A DNA stretch of 64,000 bases from Proteiniclasticum aestuarii. GTDB taxonomy: Bacteria; Bacillota; Clostridia; Clostridiales; Clostridiaceae. The DNA lies in the NCBI RefSeq assembly GCF_017368455.1, contig NZ_JAFNJU010000009.1, positions 120,711 through 184,710 on the forward strand, in the 5' to 3' direction. Made by a program: the position numbers and the translations under genes. The notes under the pieces are model-generated. The model made no database searches and was not told the origin of the DNA. It saw only the letters and a program-made list of their open reading frames with translations. How positions within the stretch are numbered: the first letter of the stretch is position 1; every line of letters begins with the position of its first letter. Positions 36,953 to 46,876 of this stretch are shown here, in pieces.

Positions 36953-39631
36953 TTATAGAGGCAGATTGTTCTTTTTTCTGTAGGCTCTCATGAAAACCTT
37001 GATGATTTCATTGGCTATGAGAGGCAGCAGAGACAGGCCGAAGACGATGAGCCAGTCATTCAGCGGCAGCGCGATGACTTTGAAGGCATCTGCCAGGAAT
37101 GGGATGGAAATCAGTCCAAACTGCAGCAGTGTTCCTGCTATGATGGACAGGATGAGATACTTGTTCTTAAAGAATCCCACCTGGAAAATGGACTTGGTTT
37201 CGTTTCTCATGGTCAGAGAATAGAAGAGCTGGGATGTGGCCAGTACCACGAAAGCCATGGTTCTGGCGTAGATCAGCACATCTTCTGGCGCATCCGCTGA
37301 CTCGAATAGGGAAGAGCCTCGCTCAGCAAGTCCGATGGCAAAGGCAAGCAGCGTCAGGGATCCGATGAGAAGACCGCCTATGATCGCTCTTGACCCTGCA
37401 CCTCGGGCAAAGAAGCTTTCCTTCGGATCTCTTGGTTCTTTCTTCATGACATCCGGGTCTCCAGGGTCTACACCGAGCGAAATCGCCGGAAGCGTATCCG
37501 TAACCAGATTCACCCACAGAATCTGAGTGGGGAGCAGTGGTATGGCGAAGGAGAACAGCACCGACACGAAGATCGCCACGATTTCTCCAAGGTTGCACGA
37601 CAAGAGGAAGATTACCGCTTTCTTGATGTTGTTGTAGATGTTTCTTCCTTCTTCGATGGCCGCAACGATGGTTGTGAAGTTGTCATCCGTCAGAATCATA
37701 TCCGCTGCGCCTTTGGATACGTCTGTTCCGGTGATACCCATGGCTACGCCGATGTCGGCATGCTTCAGGGACGGAGCATCATTGACACCGTCTCCGGTCA
37801 TGGAAACGATATTGCCCTGTTTCTTGAAAGCCTTGACGATTTTCACCTTATGATCCGGAGAAACTCTGGCAAAGACTCTGTAATTGTTGATCTTTTCAGC
37901 GAACTCCTCATCGGTCAGCTCATCGATCTCAGCACCGGTCATGGCCTGAGTGATATCATCGGCAATGCCCAGCTCCTTGGCAATGGCTACGGCAGTATTC
38001 TTGTGGTCACCGGTGATCATGATGGATGTGATGCCAGCCATATGAGCAGAAGCGATGGAATCCTTCACTTCCAGTCTTGGCGGATCGATCATGGCAACGA
38101 ATCCTATGACAGTAAGATCCTTCTCCATCTCATCTTCGTCGATCTTCACTTTGGTATCCTTATACGCCACACCCAGGACTCTTAGCGCCTCGTTGGACAT
38201 TTCAATGGATCTGTCCAGGATGGTCTTTCTCATTTCCTCAGTGAGCGGTTTCACTTCACCATTGACAAGAATGCTGGAAGAGATCTTCAGGATGTTGTCG
38301 ATGGCACCTTTTGTATGGACGCGGTATCCACCGTTTTCCTCATTGAGCGTGGACATGAGTTTTCGGTCGGAGTCAAAGGGCTTCTCGTCTACACGAGGAT
38401 AGAGTCTGTTCAGCTCTTCCTTCGTCATGCCATGCTTGTTGCCCAGAACAATCAGCGCGATTTCCGTAGGGTCCCCAGTGGATTCCGTTTTATTGGCTGT
38501 GGCATCACTGCAGAGCACGAAGGACTTGATCAGTTCTTCAGACGCTTCATCCTTGGCTTCATGGGACTCTTCCCGAATGTCCACATCCACCAGTTCGTCA
38601 TAGATGTAGTATTTCAGGACAGTCATTTTATTCTGTGTCAGGGTTCCTGTCTTGTCGGAACAGATGATGTTCACAGAACCCAGTGTTTCCACAGCAGGAA
38701 GCTTCTTCACAATGGCATTGATCTTACTCATACGGGTGACGCCCAGCGCCAGCACAATGGCAACAATGGCTGGAAGCCCTTCAGGTATGGCCGCTACTGC
38801 CAGACTGATGGAGGTCAGGAGCATGTCCAGAAGGTCTCTTCCTTGAAGAAAACCGATGATGAACATCAGGATGGTTATACCGAGCGCAAGCTTACCTAAG
38901 GTCTTGCCCAGCTCATCCATTCTTTTCTGAAGAGGTGTCATATCATCTGTCTCTTCATTGAGGCTCTTCGCGATACTGCCCACGATGGTTTCCATGCCGG
39001 TACCTACGACGACACCTTCTCCACGACCATAGGTCACAAGGGTGGACATGAACGCCATGTTGGTTCGGTCGCCCACGGGGATATTCTCTTCAGTAAACTC
39101 TTTGTCATAGAACTTGCTTGAAGGTACAGATTCACCTGTCAGAGCAGATTCTTCTATCTGAAGATTAGAACTGGTGGTGAGCCTGATGTCTGCAGGCACA
39201 TAGCGTCCTGCATCCAGAATGACCACATCACCAGGTACAATCTGTGTGGAATTGATTTCTTTTGTCTCTCCGTCTCTACGCACCAGAGACCTAGGCGTAG
39301 TCAGTTTATTGAGTGCTTCGATGGCTTTTTCAGCCTTGGCTTCCTGAACAACGCCGATGGTGGCATTCAGAAACACCACGGCAAGAATGATGACGGAATC
39401 TGCATATTCACCGACAATCAGCGTCACCACTGCCGCACCAAGCAGGACATAAATAAGTGCATCATTGAGCTGGGAGAAAAACAACTGAATCAGTGTTTTC
39501 TTCTTCGCTTCCTGGAGTTTGTTTTCTCCATATTTCTCTTTTCTCTTCTCCACTTCCGCCTCGGAAAGACCCCTGGACAGATCCACGTCCAGTTCTTTCA
39601 GGACTTCGTCTTGTGATTGATTAAACCACAT
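36953..39631 (-). CDS. Calcium-type (P2A) cation-translocating ATPase
   Basis: An 892-residue P-type ATPase. It has the actuator motif TGES (165-168), the PEGLP motif of helix 4 (283-287) found in Ca2+ pumps, the phosphorylation site D326 in CSDKTGTLTQ, and the hinge MTGDGVNDAPSLKHAD. A full set of ten helices is likely, including the C-terminal cation-ATPase domain. It probably exports Ca2+. GAGAGGTG precedes the ATG. Confidence 0.92.
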   Translation of the reverse strand: MWFNQSQDEVLKELDVDLSRGLSEAEVEKRKEKYGENKLQEAKKKTLIQLFFSQLNDALIYVLLGAAVVTLIVGEYADSVIILAVVFLNATIGVVQEAKAEKAIEALNKLTTPRSLVRRDGETKEINSTQIVPGDVVILDAGRYVPADIRLTTSSNLQIEESALTGESVPSSKFYDKEFTEENIPVGDRTNMAFMSTLVTYGRGEGVVVGTGMETIVGSIAKSLNEETDDMTPLQKRMDELGKTLGKLALGITILMFIIGFLQGRDLLDMLLTSISLAVAAIPEGLPAIVAIVLALGVTRMSKINAIVKKLPAVETLGSVNIICSDKTGTLTQNKMTVLKYYIYDELVDVDIREESHEAKDEASEELIKSFVLCSDATANKTESTGDPTEIALIVLGNKHGMTKEELNRLYPRVDEKPFDSDRKLMSTLNEENGGYRVHTKGAIDNILKISSSILVNGEVKPLTEEMRKTILDRSIEMSNEALRVLGVAYKDTKVKIDEDEMEKDLTVIGFVAMIDPPRLEVKDSIASAHMAGITSIMITGDHKNTAVAIAKELGIADDITQAMTGAEIDELTDEEFAEKINNYRVFARVSPDHKVKIVKAFKKQGNIVSMTGDGVNDAPSLKHADIGVAMGITGTDVSKGAADMILTDDNFTTIVAAIEEGRNIYNNIKKAVIFLLSCNLGEIVAIFVSVLFSFAIPLLPTQILWVNLVTDTLPAISLGVDPGDPDVMKKEPRDPKESFFARGAGSRAIIGGLLIGSLTLLAFAIGLAERGSSLFESADAPEDVLIYARTMAFVVLATSQLFYSLTMRNETKSIFQVGFFKNKYLILSIIAGTLLQFGLISIPFLADAFKVIALPLNDWLIVFGLSLLPLIANEIIKVFMRAYRKKNNLPL

Positions 39632-39663
39632 ATTAACACCTCTCTTTTTTATACTGTTTTCTT

Positions 39664-39692
39664 ATATTAATATTAATCTGCCATAATATCAA
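39664..39692 (-). promoter_or_regulatory. Candidate promoter of the P-type ATPase gene
   Basis: On the minus strand: TTGATA (39692-39687), a 17-base spacer, and TAATAT (39669-39664), about 33 bases before the start. Confidence 0.5.
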
Positions 39693-39740
39693 TGATACCA
39701 CCTGATTATTATACCTTTAAAATGTGCCCAAGTAATTAAC

Positions 39741-41654
39741 TTATTCTAAAGTATCCATGAAAGTATCATACGATGCATCAGAAGGCATTCTCAGGTCACC
39801 ACGAGGGGACAGGCTGATGCTGCCCACTTTCGGTCCATCAGGCATTGCAGATCTTTTAAACTGCTGGGAATAGAATCTCTTCACAAAGACCTTCAGCCAT
39901 TTCCGGATGGTTTCCGGATCATAGACACCCCGGAATGCGGTTTCAGCCATGAAGAGAATCTTTCTGTACCCGGCTCCATACTTCATGTAGTGATATAGGA
40001 AGAAATCATGAAGCTCGTAGGGTCCCACGATATCTTCCGTCATCTGCAGAAGCTCATCTTCTGTGCCTTTTGGCAGAAGCTCCGGACTCACCGGAGTTTC
40101 CAGTACATCTTTCAGCACCCGGGAAATATTTCCGGAAAACTCTTCTTCATAGAAATAGCGCACCAGATACCGTACAAGGGATTTCGGTATGGAGGCATTG
40201 ACGCCATACATGGACATCTGATCTCCGTTATACGTGCACCAGCCGAGGGCCAGCTCCGATAGATCACCGGTTCCGATGACAATGGCCCCTTCCTTGTTGG
40301 CGATATCCATGAGAATCTGGGTTCTTTCTCGCGCCTGCACATTCTCATAGGTGGCATCATGGACAGCTTTGTCATGTCCGATGTCACTGAAATGCAGAAG
40401 GGAGGCTTCCACAATGCTGATTTCCCGAAGATCGGTGCCCAGTTCTCTGCACAGTTCCAGTGCGTTCTGATAGGTGCGGTCTGTTGTGCCGAATCCGGGC
40501 ATGGTCACCGTGATGATATTTTCATGAGGAATGCCCAGAATCTGATAAGTCTTTGTGATGACCAGAAGAGCCAGCGTGGAATCAAGGCCACCGGAGATGC
40601 CGATGACGGTCTTTTTCATATGAAGATGATTCAGCCGCTTCGCCAGGCCGTGACTCTGTATGGCGAGGATTTCTCTCGCTCTTGTCTTTCGTTCCTCGGG
40701 ATTGTTCGGTACAAAGGGATGGGGATCGATTTTTCTGTCGAATCCGACCACTTCATAGGATGCATGACGGAAGGAGACTTTCTCTGCAAGGTACTGGGGA
40801 TTCACCGCTTCATTTCTGAATGTCGTATTCCTCAGTCTTTCCCCACGGATTCTTGCGATATCGATGAATGCGGTGATCTGATCGGTCTCGATGGAAAACC
40901 TTTCGTTTTCAGCGAGAACCGTTCCATATTCAGAGATCAGAAGATGCCCGCTGAAGACCAGATCCGTGGTGGACTCGTTGGGTCCTGCGGAGGAATAGAC
41001 ATAAGCGCCGATGTTTTTCGCGCTGGTGATCTTCACCAGGTCTCTTCGATACACGCTTTTTCCAGCCAGTTCATTGGAGGCGGACAGATTGAATATGATT
41101 TCCGCACCCTGGAGAGACAGACTGGATGAAGGGGAGACCGTGGCGAAAAGATCTTCGCATATTTCCACTCCGAATGAATATTCTCCAGCTGAAAATACGA
41201 GGTTCCCGAAGGGAACCCTTTTATGCGCGCCGAGATCGATCTGTTGTCCATGGGTTCTATGGTAGGCTGTGAACCATCTGCTCTCATAGAATTCATTGTA
41301 ATTGGGTAGATTCTGTTTCGGTACGATACCGAGAATCTCTCCTTCGAAAAGAACTGCTGCACTGTTATAGAGTCTCCCTTCATGTCTGACAGGAAGCCCC
41401 AGAATCACAACCATATCCAGGTTCCTGGTGAATGCGATGATCTCCTCCAGTGCCTTTTCCGCTTCCTCCAGAAGATCCGCAGAAAAAAACAGATCTGCTG
41501 CTGTGTAGCTTGTCAGGGACAGTTCCGGGAAAAGAGCCACCTTCACGCTGTTTTCTGAAAGCTGTCGGATCGATGTAAGGATTTCTTTCTTGTTGTAGTG
41601 CACATCAGAAACCTTAAGTTTCGGTGACACTGAAGATATTTTGATATAATCCAT
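39741..41654 (-). CDS. nadE: Glutamine-dependent NAD+ synthetase
   Basis: A 637-residue two-domain enzyme. The N-terminal nitrilase-type glutaminase has the triad E44 (FPELS), K113 (VPKQNLPNYNEFYE) and C166 (VEICEDL). The C-terminal synthetase has the ATP loop SGGLDST (354-360). It amidates deamido-NAD using glutamine nitrogen, completing the pathway that NadD starts. The frame opens at 41672, but GAGAGG is better spaced to the ATG at 41654. Confidence 0.95.
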   Translation of the reverse strand: MDYIKISSVSPKLKVSDVHYNKKEILTSIRQLSENSVKVALFPELSLTSYTAADLFFSADLLEEAEKALEEIIAFTRNLDMVVILGLPVRHEGRLYNSAAVLFEGEILGIVPKQNLPNYNEFYESRWFTAYHRTHGQQIDLGAHKRVPFGNLVFSAGEYSFGVEICEDLFATVSPSSSLSLQGAEIIFNLSASNELAGKSVYRRDLVKITSAKNIGAYVYSSAGPNESTTDLVFSGHLLISEYGTVLAENERFSIETDQITAFIDIARIRGERLRNTTFRNEAVNPQYLAEKVSFRHASYEVVGFDRKIDPHPFVPNNPEERKTRAREILAIQSHGLAKRLNHLHMKKTVIGISGGLDSTLALLVITKTYQILGIPHENIITVTMPGFGTTDRTYQNALELCRELGTDLREISIVEASLLHFSDIGHDKAVHDATYENVQARERTQILMDIANKEGAIVIGTGDLSELALGWCTYNGDQMSMYGVNASIPKSLVRYLVRYFYEEEFSGNISRVLKDVLETPVSPELLPKGTEDELLQMTEDIVGPYELHDFFLYHYMKYGAGYRKILFMAETAFRGVYDPETIRKWLKVFVKRFYSQQFKRSAMPDGPKVGSISLSPRGDLRMPSDASYDTFMDTLE

Positions 41655-41714
41655 TTTTTTATACCTCTCCATATCATAAGTTCATCCTGATGAATATCAG
41701 GATATATTACATTC

Positions 41715-41723
41715 ATTATACCA
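41715..41723 (-). promoter_or_regulatory. Extended -10 element of nadE
   Basis: TGGTATAAT on the minus strand (41723-41715), about 60 bases upstream of nadE. There is no good -35, as is usual for extended -10 promoters. Confidence 0.55.
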
Positions 41724-41895
41724 TCTAGACTTCTCGCTTGAAACAAGGTGAGAAGGGGAATGGATGAAAGCCTCAACATATTTCCTCTTTATAGCCGGAA
41801 TAGTTCTCACTCCTGTCTTCAATCTTATGAAAACGAATAACCCTTTATTAATATTCTTACCTGTACGAACAATAATTTAATTTCTTTCAATAATG

Positions 41896-41923
41896 TTGAC
41901 ATATAAACTTAGGATGTTATCAT
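41896..41923 (+). promoter_or_regulatory. Promoter of the purine operon
   Basis: TTGACA (41896-41901), a 16-base spacer, and TATCAT (41918-41923), 28 bases before purL. The flanks carry CGAAC (41866-41870) and, inverted, GTTCG (41937-41941), which resemble the core of Firmicute PurR boxes. Confidence 0.65.
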
Positions 41924-41951
41924 TTAGTTATAAAACGTTCGGGAGGAAAAC

Positions 41952-44900
41952 ATGAGCAGTATACTAAATATTTTCGTTGAGAAGAAACCGGAATATAGAA
42001 ACGAAGAGCAGAAACTGGACAAAGATCTGCATCTGATGCTTGGTCTTCAGACAGAATCTAGAATGATTCATTTATATCAGGTCCAGGGACTCACGGATGA
42101 GGAGCTTTCCAGGGTGGAGTACACGGTATTCTCTGAGTCCTCCACAGACAGAACTTCAAGGGACACATCCTCTTTTGTTCATCAGCCGCACTTCATTCTG
42201 GAACTGTTACCCGGCCAGTACGATCAGCGTGCAAAAGCCGCAGAAGACTGCATCAAGCTGATTCTCGGTAAATTCGATGTGGAGGTCCGTTACAAAACCG
42301 TTTATGTTTTTCCCGGTACCACCCCGGAGAATCTGAAAAAAATCAGAAGCTATCTTCTGAATCCCGTGGAAATGCGAGAAGGGCAAGTTCAAAGCCACTT
42401 TGACAGCTTTCCTCAGAAAAACATGAAAGTAGAGCACCTGGAAGGATTTCGCACCCTGACAGGGGAAGATCTCTTCACTTTTCTTCATAAGCATTCTCTG
42501 GCTATGACCAGGGAAGATCTGCTTCTCATACAGAACTATTTCATTCAGGAAAACAGAGAACCTACCATCACCGAAATCAAAGTGCTCGACACCTACTGGT
42601 CGGATCACTGCAGACATACCACCTTTCTCACACATCTCAAAGACATCCGCATACAGAGCGGCTTCACTCCACTTCAGAAGGCTTATGATCAGTATCTTCA
42701 GATCAGAAAGAATCTGGGAAGAGAGAATCGCCCCGTCACATTGATGGATTTGGCCACCATTGGCGCTAAATATCTGAAAGAGCAGGGGCTTGCAGAGGAT
42801 CTGGATGAATCAGAAGAAATCAACGCCTGCAGCATTTCAAGAAAAGTAAGAACCAATGAGGGGATCAAAGACGTACTCCTCATGTTCAAAAACGAAACCC
42901 ACAATCATCCCACAGAGATTGAACCCTTCGGCGGGGCAGCCACCTGTCTCGGAGGCGCAATCAGAGATCCCTTAAGCGGTCGTGCTTATGTCTACCAGGG
43001 CATGAGAATCACAGGCGCTGCAGATCCGGGAAAACCCCTGAAGGAAACGCTTCCGGGAAAACTGCCCCAGAGAATCATCACAAGGGGTGCCGCGAAAGGA
43101 TTCTCTTCCTATGGAAATCAGATCGGCCTGAACACCGGATTTGTTGAAGAAATCTATCATCCCGGATATGAGGCCAAAAGAATGGAGACGGGCGCCGTCA
43201 TCGCTTCCGCTCTCAAGGAGAATGTGAGACGGGAGACACCGCAGAAAGGAGATCTCATCATCCTGCTCGGAGGGAAGACCGGCAGAGACGGAATCGGTGG
43301 AGCCACAGGTTCCTCCAAAGGTCATGACGCTTCCTCCATCACTGAGTCCGGAGCAGAGGTTCAGAAGGGGAATGCCGTGGAGGAGCGTAAGCTTCAGAGA
43401 TTCTTCCGTAACGAAAAAGCATCCAGACTCATCAGAAGATGCAACGACTTCGGTGCCGGCGGTGTTTCCGTCGCCATCGGAGAACTGGCCGAATCTCTTG
43501 ACATCTATCTCCATCGCGTACCCAAGAAATATATGGGACTGGATCCTACGGAAATCGCCATTTCAGAGTCCCAGGAAAGAATGGCTGTGGTCATTGAAGA
43601 GAGAGATCTTCCTGATTTCATCCGCTATGCCCAGGAAGAGAATCTGGAAGCAACTGTTGTGGCCGTGGTAACAGATACCGGAAGGCTCAGAATGTATTAC
43701 GACGATCAGGTGGTGGTGGATGTCTCAAGAGACTTCATCGATACCAATGGAGCCACCTCCGAAGCTTCCGTCCTCATCGAGCTGGATGCGAAAGACCGGA
43801 GTGCATCGAAAGAGAAACTGACCCTGAAAGAGGTGTTGGCTCAGGTTTCCGACCTGAATTCCTGTTCACAGAAAGGACTTCTGGAAAACTTTGACACCAC
43901 CATCGGAAGAAACAGTCTGATTCTGCCTTATGGAGGAACGTATCAGGATACGAAAAGCTCTGGAATGGTTTCTCTCATACCACTGAAAAACCTCACCTCC
44001 TATGATGCTTCCGTCATGACCTATGGGTTTGATCCGCTGTCTCTGGAAAAGAATCCTTTCATCGGCGCTTATGACTCTGTTGTAGAAAGTCTTGCAAAAG
44101 TCGTTTCCCTTGGCGGAAATCCGAATGACGTTCGTCTCAGTTTCCAGGAATACTTCCGGAAACTGGGTGATGATCCTTCCAACTGGGGACGTCCTTTCGC
44201 GGCACTACTTGGTGCACTCCAGGCGCAGCTGGATTTCAAGGTTCCTGCCATCGGCGGCAAAGACTCCATGTCCGGGACCTTTCAGGATCTCCATGTGCCG
44301 GATACCCTGATTTCATTTGCAGTGACCACCGTACAAAAAGAGAACATCCTTCATAACATCCTGAGTAAGACAGACAGCGTGCTCCTGACCCTTCGAACCC
44401 CAAGGTCTGAAGGTGTCTATGACGCACTGGTGTTTGATGAAAATGCGAAGCTTATCCGAAAACTTCAGGAAAAAGGCTATCTGCGTTCAGTGGATACGCT
44501 GAAAAAGGGCCTATTCATGACACTGCTTAATATGGCTGCTGGTAACAGAATCGGATTCAGACTGGAAGCACTGACCCTTCATGAAAATCGCCGAGATCCG
44601 GGAAGTTTTGTGCTGGAAGTTTCCAGAAAACATCTGAGCGAGATTCTTTCCATCGGGCATCATCTTCTTCTGAAGGTTGTGGGCGCCACCCATGAAAATA
44701 AAATCATAGAGATCGATGGGGAAGAAATCGCCATGGAAGAGCTGCTTGAGAGACATAAGGCTCCCTTGGCTGAGATCTTCAGTGAATACACCGAGGAGGG
44801 AATCACCCTGGAGTCGACATACAGTGCCAAGGAAAGCCCCGTTTATCCTTCCTATGTGGAACATCCGAAAGTACTGATTCCTGTCTTTTTCGGAACCAAC

Positions 44901-45677
44901 TGCGAGCTGGACATCGAATATGCCTTCAGAGAGGCGGGGGCTGAAACAGACACCTTCGTCTTCAGAAATGGAGAGAAGGAAATGAAGGCATCACTGGAAG
45001 ATTTCGCACAGAGAATCAGAGGATCCCATATCCTGATGCTTTCAGGTGGATTCAGCGCCGCGGATGAACCGGAAGGGTCCGGAAAGTACATCGCCAACAT
45101 ACTAAGGAATCCCCTGGTGAGAGAAGCCATCCATGATCTCATCGACAACCGCAAAGGACTTGTACTGGGCATCTGCAACGGCTTCCAGGGCCTCGTCAAA
45201 TCCGGACTGCTTCCCTATGGAAGAGTCATTGAGCCGCACGAAGAGATGCCTACACTGACCTACAACACCGCCGGAAAGCATATGTCCAGAATGGCCAGAA
45301 CAAAAGTGGTGTCCAGAAATACGCCATGGATGAACAGCGCTTCTCTAGGAGACGTGCATGATGTGCCGGTTTCCCATGGAGAAGGACGTTTCATGGCATC
45401 TGAAGCGCTGCTGAAAGAGCTCTCAGACAACGGCCAGATCATCACTCAGTATACGAATCTTTCCGGAGAGGTGACCATGGAGGGTCCATATAACCCCAAC
45501 GGTTCCATGTGGGCCATCGAAGGCATCTCCTCCAAGGACGGCAGAGTCTTCGGAAAGATGGGTCACACCGAAAGATACCAGGATGGGCTGTATCTGAACT
45601 ATGACGGTTCCTACTATACGGAAATGTTCAGATCCGGTGTAGATTATTTCAGAAACACAGACAATATTGAAGAATAA
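41952..45677 (+). CDS. purL: Phosphoribosylformylglycinamidine synthase, single-chain
   Basis: A 1241-residue enzyme combining the synthase and glutaminase parts that many Firmicutes split into PurL, PurQ and PurS. The N-terminal and two AIRS-type ATP domains occupy about 1-950 (TYWSDHCRHTTF, FKNETHNHPTEIEPFGGAAT). A class I glutamine amidotransferase follows from about 975 (FFGTNCELD, LGICNGFQGL with the nucleophile Cys, SHGEGRF). This form is typical of clostridia. It is the first gene of the pur operon, with GGGAGG before the ATG. Confidence 0.97.
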   Translation: MSSILNIFVEKKPEYRNEEQKLDKDLHLMLGLQTESRMIHLYQVQGLTDEELSRVEYTVFSESSTDRTSRDTSSFVHQPHFILELLPGQYDQRAKAAEDCIKLILGKFDVEVRYKTVYVFPGTTPENLKKIRSYLLNPVEMREGQVQSHFDSFPQKNMKVEHLEGFRTLTGEDLFTFLHKHSLAMTREDLLLIQNYFIQENREPTITEIKVLDTYWSDHCRHTTFLTHLKDIRIQSGFTPLQKAYDQYLQIRKNLGRENRPVTLMDLATIGAKYLKEQGLAEDLDESEEINACSISRKVRTNEGIKDVLLMFKNETHNHPTEIEPFGGAATCLGGAIRDPLSGRAYVYQGMRITGAADPGKPLKETLPGKLPQRIITRGAAKGFSSYGNQIGLNTGFVEEIYHPGYEAKRMETGAVIASALKENVRRETPQKGDLIILLGGKTGRDGIGGATGSSKGHDASSITESGAEVQKGNAVEERKLQRFFRNEKASRLIRRCNDFGAGGVSVAIGELAESLDIYLHRVPKKYMGLDPTEIAISESQERMAVVIEERDLPDFIRYAQEENLEATVVAVVTDTGRLRMYYDDQVVVDVSRDFIDTNGATSEASVLIELDAKDRSASKEKLTLKEVLAQVSDLNSCSQKGLLENFDTTIGRNSLILPYGGTYQDTKSSGMVSLIPLKNLTSYDASVMTYGFDPLSLEKNPFIGAYDSVVESLAKVVSLGGNPNDVRLSFQEYFRKLGDDPSNWGRPFAALLGALQAQLDFKVPAIGGKDSMSGTFQDLHVPDTLISFAVTTVQKENILHNILSKTDSVLLTLRTPRSEGVYDALVFDENAKLIRKLQEKGYLRSVDTLKKGLFMTLLNMAAGNRIGFRLEALTLHENRRDPGSFVLEVSRKHLSEILSIGHHLLLKVVGATHENKIIEIDGEEIAMEELLERHKAPLAEIFSEYTEEGITLESTYSAKESPVYPSYVEHPKVLIPVFFGTNCELDIEYAFREAGAETDTFVFRNGEKEMKASLEDFAQRIRGSHILMLSGGFSAADEPEGSGKYIANILRNPLVREAIHDLIDNRKGLVLGICNGFQGLVKSGLLPYGRVIEPHEEMPTLTYNTAGKHMSRMARTKVVSRNTPWMNSASLGDVHDVPVSHGEGRFMASEALLKELSDNGQIITQYTNLSGEVTMEGPYNPNGSMWAIEGISSKDGRVFGKMGHTERYQDGLYLNYDGSYYTEMFRSGVDYFRNTDNIEE

Positions 45678-45689
45678 AGGAGTAAAAGC

Positions 45690-46169
45690 ATGAAAGTATT
45701 AATTCTATTTGGAAGCCCGTCGGACAAGGAGACCATGAAGAAGGCAAAAGACCTGCTTGACGAATTCGGCGTGGAGAATGAATCCTATGCCATATCAGCC
45801 CACAGAGCACCGGACCTTCTGGAGAAAGTTCTTCGCGAGAAGGAAGCAGAAGGATTCGAAGTGATCATCGCAGGCGCAGGGCTTGCTGCTCATCTTCCTG
45901 GAGTCGTCGCCTCAAAAACCGTTCTTCCTGTCATCGGTGTTCCACTGAAGGGGGCACTGGAAGGACTCGACGCACTGCTTTCCATCGTTCAGATGCCCAA
46001 ACAGATTCCTGTTGCCACCGTGGGCATCAACAATGCGGCCAACGCTGCCATGCTGGCTGTGGAAATATTATCCATCAAATATCCCAAGCTGAGAGAAAAG
46101 CTGCTGAACTATCGTGATGCAATGAGAAAGAACATAGAAGAAAATAATTCTGCGGAGGTAATCTATTAA
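45690..46169 (+). CDS. purE: 5-(carboxyamino)imidazole ribonucleotide mutase
   Basis: A 159-residue protein with the family marks [29 protein letters not shown] and [14 protein letters not shown]. By these it resembles class I PurE, which normally depends on PurK. No purK lies in the operon, so either PurK is elsewhere or this enzyme uses AIR and CO2 directly. The loop after ATV is two residues shorter than in the E. coli enzyme (INNAANA for IGKAGAANA). AAAGGAG precedes the ATG. Confidence 0.93.
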   Translation: MKVLILFGSPSDKETMKKAKDLLDEFGVENESYAISAHRAPDLLEKVLREKEAEGFEVIIAGAGLAAHLPGVVASKTVLPVIGVPLKGALEGLDALLSIVQMPKQIPVATVGINNAANAAMLAVEILSIKYPKLREKLLNYRDAMRKNIEENNSAEVIY

Positions 46170-46876
46170 TGAACATGCTGTATGAAGGAAAAGCCAAAAG
46201 AATTTTTGAAACTGAAAAAGAAGATCAGGTCATTGTCTACTACAAGGATGACGCCACGGCATTCAACGGAGAGAAGAAGGGGACCATCGAAGACAAAGGC
46301 ATCATGAACAACGAGATCACCTCCATCATCTTCCGCTACCTTGCAGACCACGGCATTCCAACCCACTACATCCGCACCATTTCTGAAAGAGAGCAGCTGG
46401 TGAAAAGGGTCTCCATCATTCCCCTGGAAGTGATTGTGCGTAATGTGGCAGCAGGATCCTTTTCCAAAAGACTGGGCGTTCCTGAAGGGCAGTCTCTTCA
46501 GACCACCATCTTTGAAATATGCTACAAAAATGATGACTACGGAGATCCGCTCATCAATGATACCCATGCTGTAGCCCTTGGACTCTCCACTTTCGATGAA
46601 CTGAAGGAAATCTATGCCCTCACAGAGAAGATCAACCATCTTCTGAAGGACTTCTTCCTGAAACTGGGACTGATCCTTGTGGACTTCAAACTCGAGTTCG
46701 GAAAAGACAAAGACGGAAATATCCTTCTTGCGGATGAAATCAGCCCTGACACCTGCAGACTCTGGGATGAAAAAACCAATGAGAAAATGGACAAGGACCG
46801 ATTCAGACGAAATCTGGACAACGTGAAAGGTGCTTACTCTGAAGTTATCAGCAGAATGAAGCAGGGGGAATCATGA
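46169..46876 (+). CDS. purC: SAICAR synthetase
   Basis: A 235-residue ATP-dependent ligase that joins aspartate to CAIR. It shows YEGKAKRIF at the N-terminus, the block [13 protein letters not shown] (near residue 88), and [14 protein letters not shown] near the end. It overlaps purE by one base and purF by 4 bp (ATGA), so the operon is tightly coupled. Length is normal. Confidence 0.96.
   Translation: MNMLYEGKAKRIFETEKEDQVIVYYKDDATAFNGEKKGTIEDKGIMNNEITSIIFRYLADHGIPTHYIRTISEREQLVKRVSIIPLEVIVRNVAAGSFSKRLGVPEGQSLQTTIFEICYKNDDYGDPLINDTHAVALGLSTFDELKEIYALTEKINHLLKDFFLKLGLILVDFKLEFGKDKDGNILLADEISPDTCRLWDEKTNEKMDKDRFRRNLDNVKGAYSEVISRMKQGES

Noticed and set aside
41673..41951. A short gene between nadE and purL, including a long-range GTGAGAA/TTCTCAC pair
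   Set aside because: No frame with a ribosome binding site or protein-like composition was found. The inverted pair is too far apart to claim an RNA.
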